From Pigoraptor vietnamica (lineage: Eukaryota > Opisthokonta > Filasterea): a DNA stretch of 14,417 nt. Below the pieces are notes generated by a model. That model made no database searches. It worked only from the letters and a program-made list of their open reading frames with translations, and was not told where the DNA came from. The stretch spans positions 1 to 14,417 of the forward strand of contig CALSCQ010001507.1 of assembly GCA_943704525.1 (NCBI GenBank), in the 5' to 3' direction. The translations under genes and the position numbers were made by a program. Below are positions 8,941 through 14,417 of this stretch, piece after piece (position 1 is the first letter of the stretch; every line of letters starts with the position of its first letter).

Positions 8941-10119
8941 TTACACTCGCCACAGTTCGATGACATCTTGCATGGCTCTCCAATAGCGGCGAGTCTCGGC
9001 GACACGCTCCTTGACGTTCTGCACGTACCCGTAATCCCGGTCTGCCAGCCTATCCTGGGGATCGGCAAAAAGAAGTGATATGCTGCACGGCTCGATAGCG
9101 GAGAGTGCAGCGACGACCACGTAGAGGGCCAAACGAAATGACGGCGCGTCGAGAGCGCCCGGCAACCAGCCGGCTTCCACGATGGCAGCTCTGCACGTCT
9201 CAAAGTGGTCGCGAATGGATGGATGGCCCTGCGTGAAGGAAACATACGCGGTCACGTGAGGGAACGGGGAAAGGAGTCGGCATAGCGCGACTGAGAAGCC
9301 GCGTAACGTCAACAACGAGGCAGGCGTGTGAGCAGGCGCGCACAGCACTGCAGCACGACGCACCATGTGTGTCCGATGGTCGTAACAGGTGGACATAGCG
9401 AAGACAACACCGCCGTTATATCGTCCAAGATTGCCACACGTCAGGCGGAGACAGTTGTCGTTGAGCTTGAGCCCGAAATGCACGCGCTCTTCCGGCCCGT
9501 TGCCTGCCGGCAACACCGAGAATCCGATGGCGGCTGACCGGTACTCGAAAAGCTCGGCTGTCGACAGAAGCTCGCGCACAAGCGCGACATCTGCGCCCGA
9601 CATCGCTTCGGGGACGGTCCCCGCCAGTCTTTCGAGAAATAATGTCGCAGGATGTGCTTATCACGCGCAATCGACGCCCGCCGACGCGCAGTCGCGTCCG
9701 TGAGGGCAAGAAAGACGCTCAGCCACGTGTCGCAGTCGCGCTTTTTCGGCGTGACGTGCCAGTTAAAGAGGCCATCGGCAGGCCCCTCCGTCGACTGTTT
9801 CTGATACTTTACGAAAACATCCACCGCCCGGCGGCCGCGCTTCAACTCGTCTGCGGCGAAAAACGCGAAATTTCGGTTGTTGAACATTGCATCCCATACG
9901 CCGGGCGCACCGGCGCCGTCGCGCCTCGCGCTCGCAGAAGGGCCCGAATCGCCGCGACGTCAGCGCCAGTGACAGCAGATCGACAGCCGAGAAATTGCCC
10001 TGCGCAAAACAGTCATGCGAGGGATAAGAACGCAAAGCCGTGGGAAGAAAGGGACTCACTTCAGTTTGTTTGGCGCGTCAGTATATTTCAGTAGAAAACA
10101 CACGCACACACGCACGCAT

Positions 10120-10217
<98 letters not shown>

Positions 10218-10436
10218 ATGCACACACACCCACACACAAAAAGAAACAAACAGTTACAGGGATTCCAAGAAAAAACCTGCGTTGACAGGGCCTCAAGGTC
10301 CATTGAAAAACGGTGGTGGTTATTCCGAATCGCATTGCGGCTTGCTGAGCCTCAGTGCACATCACGGCGTAAAATAACCCACCAACTTTACGATGAGGTC
10401 CACGAGCTCGTTCGGCACACTCTCGAAAGAAGCCAT
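8941..10436 (-). CDS. F-box protein, reading frame broken in three places
   Basis: On the minus strand a 54-base first exon (10436-10383) encodes MASFESVPNELVDLIVKL. After a 383-base intron, exon 2 (9999-8941) continues GNFSAVDLLSLALTSRRFG. Together they form a typical F-box (residues about 6-45), the module that binds Skp1 in SCF ubiquitin ligases (family knowledge). Exon 2 then changes frame three times, each explained by one missing base: near the GGGCCC at 9940-9945, the run at 9903-9905, and the three-A run at 9637-9639. Across these it reads SRRFG, then ALLRARGATAPV, then GVWDAMFNNRNFAFFAADEL, then LERLAGTVPEAMSGADVALV, ending IELWRV. Net length would be about 371 residues. I see no LRR, WD40 or Kelch repeats, so the target-binding part is unidentified. 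ATG context (GAAATGG) is good. It converges with the 6923 gene, which has the same kind of defect. Confidence 0.65.
10000..10382 (-). other. Intron 1 of the F-box gene (phase 0, minus strand), containing a microsatellite
   Basis: On the minus strand the donor is TTG|GTGGGT and the acceptor TTTTGCGCAG|GGC. Splicing joins VPNELVDLIVKL to GNFSAVDLLSLAL, giving an uninterrupted F-box. Length is 383 bases, the longest intron in the window, mostly because of the (TG)n tract. Confidence 0.8.
10126..10212. repeat. (AC)43 microsatellite
   Basis: There is a pure AC run of about 87 bases, flanked by imperfect CA-rich sequence from about 10099 to 10247. It lies inside the F-box gene intron, where the transcript would carry (UG)n. 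Frames through it give His-Thr or Cys-Val repeats and are not genes. The true length may differ, since such tracts are prone to slippage and assembly error. Confidence 0.97.
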
Positions 10437-10954
10437 TTCAACCGCCGCAGGTGCGCACGCGACAGAGCGCGAACGGTCTAAAAAGGCCGTAGTTGTTTGC
10501 CTGGCCTCTGGCCAATATGTCGATCGGTCGGCAGCAAAATATACTGACGCTGAATCATAAACCCCAAAGACGGAATTAGACTATTTATAGCATGAGGACA
10601 GGAATTTCCATATATGTCGTATTCATAACCATAATTTCCATACAAAATTTCAAACCGCAGTCAAAAATAGACTCAGTATGGGCTGGCTATGGGCTCGGTA
10701 CTCAGCGTACAGGAAAAATTCTCGCCCTATCCCCAACACACGCGCACCGCCCTCTTGGCTCTTTAGTCTATTACGCTATACTTTTGTCCCTTTTTCCCTA
10801 CGGACACACGTTCTCGTCTTGTTTTGTGTGCCTGTGTGTGGGCATAGCCGCGACAGCGGCATATGGATATGTGAAAAACAACACTCACGGCGCGCACTCC
10901 ACACACAACTCGCACGCACGCTACAGGCATCGGCGGCGCCTGCCGCATGCCGTC
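10437..10954. promoter_or_regulatory. Divergent promoter region between the F-box and coiled-coil genes
   Basis: These 518 bases separate start codons on opposite strands. The middle (about 10520-10670) is strikingly AT-rich against GC-rich flanks and includes TATTTATA near 10582 and two copies of AATTTCCATA (10603-10612 and 10633-10642). The right part is CA-rich and ends CACGCTACAG at about 10925, which could be the acceptor of a 5' UTR intron. The plus-strand frame is open back to an ATG at 10592, but that stretch lacks coding bias. Confidence 0.5.
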
Positions 10955-13900
10955 ATGAGCGTGCGCGGCGTCTCGAAGGCGGACCCGTATGGGTCGTCGC
11001 CACAAATCAACCTCGCGCCCGCGAGCGGGCCGGGGTCTCCCCTGTCGCTGAAGCGCAGCAGCAGTGCAATGTCCGAAGGGCATCTGTACCGCAACGGGCC
11101 CCCGTCCGGAAGCGGTGCCGATCGCGGCGCGTCGCCCGGTCTCGGTCTCAGGCCGAGTGCGAGCGGACATACGCCCAGGGCGCGCTCGCCGCTGGGTATG
11201 GCCGCCGCGGCGGGCGATTCAACCCGCAAGTCGAGCAGTAATTTGCAGTATGCATCGCACGGCTCGCTCGCCCCGAATTCGTCCTCGCTGTCGTCTGCGA
11301 GTGCAGGAGACGCGCGCGCGGCGGCAGCGTACGGTGTCACTGTCTACACGGACGATGAGGTGTCGCGGAAGCTCGCCGCGACGGCGGACGTGCGGTCGCT
11401 CGTGGAGGAGGATGCACGCTACATGGACCGCGAGCTGTCGAAAATCATCGCGGACCTGGAGAGCCCGCGCGGTTCCCTGAACGACCTCAAATTTGTCGAC
11501 GACGACGACGTCGGTCCCCTCGACGTGTCGTTCTCGCGCAGCATGGGAAGTGGCGGGGCGGTGCCGAGCGGGCAGCGGCGGCAGACGGGCGGTGGCGGCA
11601 GCGGCAATGGCGGGGTCAGTTCCCCTGTTGTGCAGACGTCGAATGGGCCCTCGGGGGGAGGCAATGGGGAGGCGCCGATCAAGTACCCGTCGACCGTGGA
11701 GAAGTCATTTGGGGCCAAGCCGACGCTGAACACGCAAAAAATGCGCAAGGGCGCGTGGGTGAGCGTGAAGGACTTCGAGATTGTGCGGAAGAGCGCCGAG
11801 GAGCTGCTTGAGCAGAACGACTACCTCAGCGGGGAGGTCATGCGGCTCAAGGACGAGATGCAGGGGCGCGAGGAGCGGGAGAGGGAGGCGCTGGCGACGG
11901 CCGAGATGCTGACGAAGCAGAGCGCGGAGATCACGGAGAAGATGCACAAGATGGAGAGCGAGCTGACCATGGCGCGGGATCGCATCAAGACGCAGAAGGA
12001 GACGTACGAGATGATGGCCAGGAAGCTCAAGGCGGAGGCGACCGAGCTGCGCACCTCGAACGCGGAGCTGGAGGCGCTCGTCGTCGCACTGCGCGAGGAG
12101 GTGGGCCGACGTGTGACGATGGCGTGTGCGTGCGCGCGTGTGTGCGTGAGAATGGGAGTGCGTGCAGGTATACTTTGCGTTCTGACGTGTGCCTTTGCTG
12201 TGTACGGAATCTGGCGTCTCACACTTCTGTTTTATTTTTCCTCATCACGCAGGTTTATCGGCGGTCAACGAAGCGCGGGTCAAAGCCCGCCATGGCGAAC
12301 GCCTCAGAGCTGGATGACCTTCGCCGCACCAACGCAGAGTTGGAAGGCAAGGTTGCGTGGTTGCGGCAGCGCCTCGAGTCGTACGAGCGCGAGACGGCGC
12401 AGCGTGAGCATGCGAACGCCGTCGCGACAAACGCCGGCATCTCCCCGGTGAACCCCGCGCGTCTCTCGAAGCACAAGCGGCGATGGAGCGTCGGAAAGAA
12501 GGTTTCCGAGGAGGACACGGACACGGACAACGGACGGAGTGTGTCCGGCAACGAGTCGAACGCGAGCGGCGACGAGGGCTCTGCAGCGCCGCGCGTCTAC
12601 CGCCCGCCGAGTCCCATTGTGGAAGAGGTGACCCGCACTGAGCCGCCACGGTCCCCACGCGCACCCCGGTCGCCACGGTCACCCCGCGGCGCTGTTCCGG
12701 CGTCGCCGCAGCTGCAGCCGTCGTCGAGTTCGGGTGTGGACAAGGTCAATCCGCCCGCGGCCGGTCCCGTCGCGTCGTTGTCGCCGCAGAGCACGCAGCA
12801 GCCGGCCGTCGCGCAGGGCCAGTCGGCCCAACAGTCCCGACGAAAGTCCGGCAACGCACCGCAGCTCCGCGTGCAGCTCCCCGAGGAAATCTCGGCCGCC
12901 GCCGCGCGCGAACAGCAGCAGGCGAGTATGCTGTCCCTCCGCGACCTCATGTACGGCAGCGCGGGAACGAACCTCGACGAGACGCTGCTCGCGATGCACC
13001 GCGGCATACAGGCGCAGATTGACGGCCTGGAGAACAGCCTCGGCCTGATCCTGTACCGGCTCAGCACGGCGTACGACCGCGCCGTCGACGAGTGGGAGGG
13101 CGCGATGGAGCTCGCGCTGATGATGGGTTCGACGTCTCTCGAGAAGATTGAGCCGCAGTCGCTCAAGCGCGAGAACGGCAACCTGCTCGGACAACTGCGC
13201 AGCCTCTTCCGCGAAATGCGCACGCGCGTCGAGGACCTTAGCATGGCCAACATTCGCCTCGAGCAGGTGCTCAAGGCGGCCATGTCGTCGCGCAACGCCA
13301 TGGCGAACGCCGGCTCTCTCACGGCACAGGCGATGCCGTCGGTGATGTCGGAAGCGTCCGCGCTTCCCTTGCCGCAGGACGGCCTCGCACAAGAGCTGTC
13401 GGCTATCCTGGGCGTTCCTAGCGCGGGGGGTGACGCTCCCGCTCAGCGTCGCAGCGGCGGCGCGTCGGAGTTTAGCCTCGACGGGGGCTTTGGGCCTGGC
13501 GCTGCGGGGAGTGGGAGCAACGCATCGCGGCCGCTTGGCGTCAACACGGGCGCGGCTGGGTTGGGAGGACCGATGGGCGGCGATGACAACTCGTGGCGGT
13601 GGATGGACTGCTCGTACGGCGAGATCGTGCGCCTCGCAAACAAGCGCAACTCGCTCATCGCGAACATGCGCCACTTTGAGAAGACCATGTCGGACCCGCG
13701 GCGTCTCTCGCGGGAGCGCCTGGCGAAGGGCTCCATGCATCTGGTGCGTGCATGTTGTGCATGCTTGCGTGCGTTGGCCAACGTGGAATGCTCTGCGTGC
13801 TTGTCCGTCGTGACGTCGTCTACGTGGTGTTGTCTTTCTCGTGTCTTCCTGAAATTTATGTGGTTTTTGCTTCTCACGCAGATTGACGAGGAGCGCTTCC

Positions 13901-14264
13901 GTCGCACGGCCGTTCCGCAACTCCTCAAGCTCGAGCGCAAGCTGCGCGTCATGATCCTGCAGTTTGAGCACGTGACCGGGCAGCCGTTCTACAAGGATGG
14001 CGAGGACTACCTCAAGGCGATGGTGGGCGTCTGTGTCTGTGTGTGTTCGGGGTGGGGATGGGCTGCACGCTGAATGTGTGTGCAAACGTGCGTGCAGTTC
14101 TCCTAGAAGGAGAGAGAGATGGAGGGAGGGAGGAGGGGGGCGTTGTGTGCACTATGAATGTGTGTGTGAACGTGCGTGCAGACTTCCTGAGACTGACCAT
14201 TGCGTGCTCTCGCCCTGTACAGGAGGCCGACATTCGCACACGCAGCTTTGAGATGTGGATGTGA
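10955..14264 (+). CDS. Large coiled-coil protein with low-complexity regions, unrecognised (939 residues)
   Basis: Exons 10955-12100, 12253-13743, 13882-14022 and 14223-14264 all join in phase 0 to 939 residues. I do not recognise the family. Residues 1-260 are Ser/Gly/Ala-rich with short conserved-looking pieces (ARYMDRELSKIIADLESPRG). A long coiled coil runs from about 263 to 425 (EELLEQNDYLSGEVMRLKDE, TSNAELEALVVALREE), crossing intron 1. A basic patch (KHKRRWSVGKK) and a disordered region with an SPR/APR tract (about 512-530) follow. A second helical region spans about 610-720 (QIDGLENSLGLILYRLSTAY), then a Gly/Ser linker and a C-terminal helical part (QLLKLERKLRVMILQFEHVT) ending SFEMWM. 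This layout suits a scaffold or cytoskeleton-associated protein, but that is inference. I preferred ATG 10955 over the upstream ATG 10592 because coding bias begins there. Confidence 0.8.
12101..12252 (+). other. Intron 1 of the coiled-coil gene (phase 0)
   Basis: The donor is GAG|GTGGGC and the acceptor CATCACGCAG|GTT. The 152 bases shift the frame, so they must be removed to link the coil halves ...VVALREE|VYRRSTKRGSK. The interior is GT-rich at the start and T-rich near the end. Confidence 0.87.
13744..13881 (+). other. Intron 2 of the coiled-coil gene (phase 0)
   Basis: The donor is CTG|GTGCGT and the acceptor TTCTCACGCAG|ATT. It is 138 bases, a multiple of three without stop, so it reads through as a Cys-rich stretch unlike the surrounding charged helices. 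Splicing gives ...LAKGSMHL|IDEERFRR. Confidence 0.83.
14071..14097 (+). repeat. Intronic direct repeat, copy 1, ending in an acceptor-like AG
   Basis: The 27 bases from TGAATGTGTGTG to CGTGCGTGCAG match 14155-14181 at 25 of 27 positions. Splicing at this AG would add Phe-Ser and then stop. Confidence 0.75.
14155..14181 (+). repeat. Intronic direct repeat, copy 2, ending in an acceptor-like AG
   Basis: It is the partner of 14071-14097, 84 bases downstream. Splicing at this AG would add Thr-Ser and then stop. A purine-rich segment with several G runs (about 14120-14140) lies between the copies. Confidence 0.75.
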
Positions 14265-14393
14265 AACGCGCGTCTCCCTCATTTATTTGCCTTGCCGCCC
14301 AAATGCGCTGCGTATCCACTGTCCTGCCAAAGTAAATTCGCTTGCGTCTGTTTGCCCACGAGTGGCTATCCTTCAATGCAGAGTGAAAGAAAT
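14265..14393 (+). other. 3' flank of the coiled-coil gene
   Basis: This 129-base stretch follows the TGA at 14262-14264 and is AT-richer than the coding DNA (TCATTTATTTGCC, AAAGTAAATTCG). It is probably 3' UTR. No canonical AATAAA is visible on the plus strand. I see no gene on either strand. Confidence 0.5.
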
Positions 14394-14417
14394 GGGGGGG
14401 GGGGGGGGGGGGGGGGG
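14394..14417. repeat. G homopolymer of 24 at the window end
   Basis: The last 24 bases are all G. If this is also the end of the assembled sequence, the run either stopped the assembly or is a sequencing artefact; if not, it is a true poly-G tract. Confidence 0.95.

Larger units (their letters stand above)
14023..14222 (+). other. Intron 3 of the coiled-coil gene (phase 0)
   Basis: The donor is ATG|GTGGGC. The acceptor chosen is CCTGTACAG|GAG, with a branch-like GACTGACC about 28 bases before it. The product ends EADIRTRSFEMWM. Two earlier AGs, at 14097 and 14181, would each end the protein after two codons, so they are less likely. Confidence 0.7.

Noticed and set aside
9640-9930. Treating the middle frame segment of the F-box gene as an intron
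   Set aside because: The segment has strong coding bias and continues the F-box (VWDAMF) into the next frame. No donor-acceptor pair gives a better product.
9930-9980. Similarity between TGADVAAIRALL (other frame of the F-box exon) and SGADVALVRELL further downstream
   Set aside because: The first phrase is partly out of frame, since the F-box itself (DLLSLALTSRRF) uses the overlapping frame. The resemblance is likely due to shared GC-rich codons, although it might shift the exact place of the first frame break.
10015-10377. Frames encoding His-Thr or Cys-Val repeats
   Set aside because: They are translations of the (AC)n microsatellite, which lies in an intron of the F-box gene.
10592-10954. 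N-terminal extension of the coiled-coil protein to ATG 10592
   Set aside because: The frame is open but AT-rich with mixed hydrophobic content and no coding bias. Codon use changes sharply at ATG 10955.
12679-14085. Minus-strand frame of 468 codons opposite the coiled-coil gene
   Set aside because: It is antisense to well-supported exons and crosses two introns without change of character. Its Arg/His/Leu-rich composition is typical of a GC-rich shadow.
1-14417. tRNA, rRNA, CRISPR, transposon or bacterial operon signals
   Set aside because: I found no cloverleaf with a GTTCRA arm, no rRNA-like sequence, no regularly spaced repeats, and no transposase or terminal inverted repeats.

Overview
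The window is nuclear DNA from a GC-rich, intron-containing eukaryote, probably a unicellular one. Genes are split by spliceosomal introns of about 110-380 bases with GT-AG ends. The proteins are eukaryotic in type: a DENN-domain Rab exchange factor, a DeSI/PPPDE thiol peptidase and an F-box protein. CA/GT-rich simple repeats are common. I see no prokaryotic operon signals, tRNA, rRNA, CRISPR or transposon. The lineage cannot be fixed from sequence alone; a GC-rich protist such as an amoebozoan would fit, but this is only a guess.

Layout from left to right: (1) a probable C-terminal scrap of a plus-strand gene at 1-41; (2) a four-exon plus-strand gene at 366-4436 for a 1228-residue DENN protein with a C1-like zinc finger embedded in a very long linker; (3) a compact two-exon plus-strand gene at 4624-5210 for an unrecognised 128-residue helical protein; (4) a minus-strand two-exon DeSI/PPPDE peptidase gene at 6711-5778, convergent with gene 3; (5) a plus-strand gene at 6923-8514, divergent from DeSI over a 211-base promoter region, coding for an unrecognised protein of about 530 residues with an acidic tail; (6) a minus-strand F-box gene at 10436-8941, convergent with gene 5, whose F-box is split by an intron carrying a (TG)43 microsatellite; (7) a plus-strand four-exon gene at 10955-14264 for a 939-residue coiled-coil, low-complexity protein, divergent from the F-box gene; (8) a 24-base G run ending the window.

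The most unusual feature is in genes 5 and 6. Their coding potential moves between reading frames seven times. Every move is in the same direction and can be read as one missing base, and almost all can be placed at a three-base homopolymer. Genes 2, 3, 4 and 7, more than 8 kb of sequence, show none of this. Local consensus error or early gene decay are the likely explanations; a biological recoding or editing process is a remote alternative that cDNA or peptides would settle.

Functionally, the recognised genes belong to membrane traffic (DENN Rab GEF) and ubiquitin/SUMO-linked protein turnover (DeSI peptidase, F-box adaptor). They are ordinary chromosomal neighbours; nothing indicates that they work as one system.
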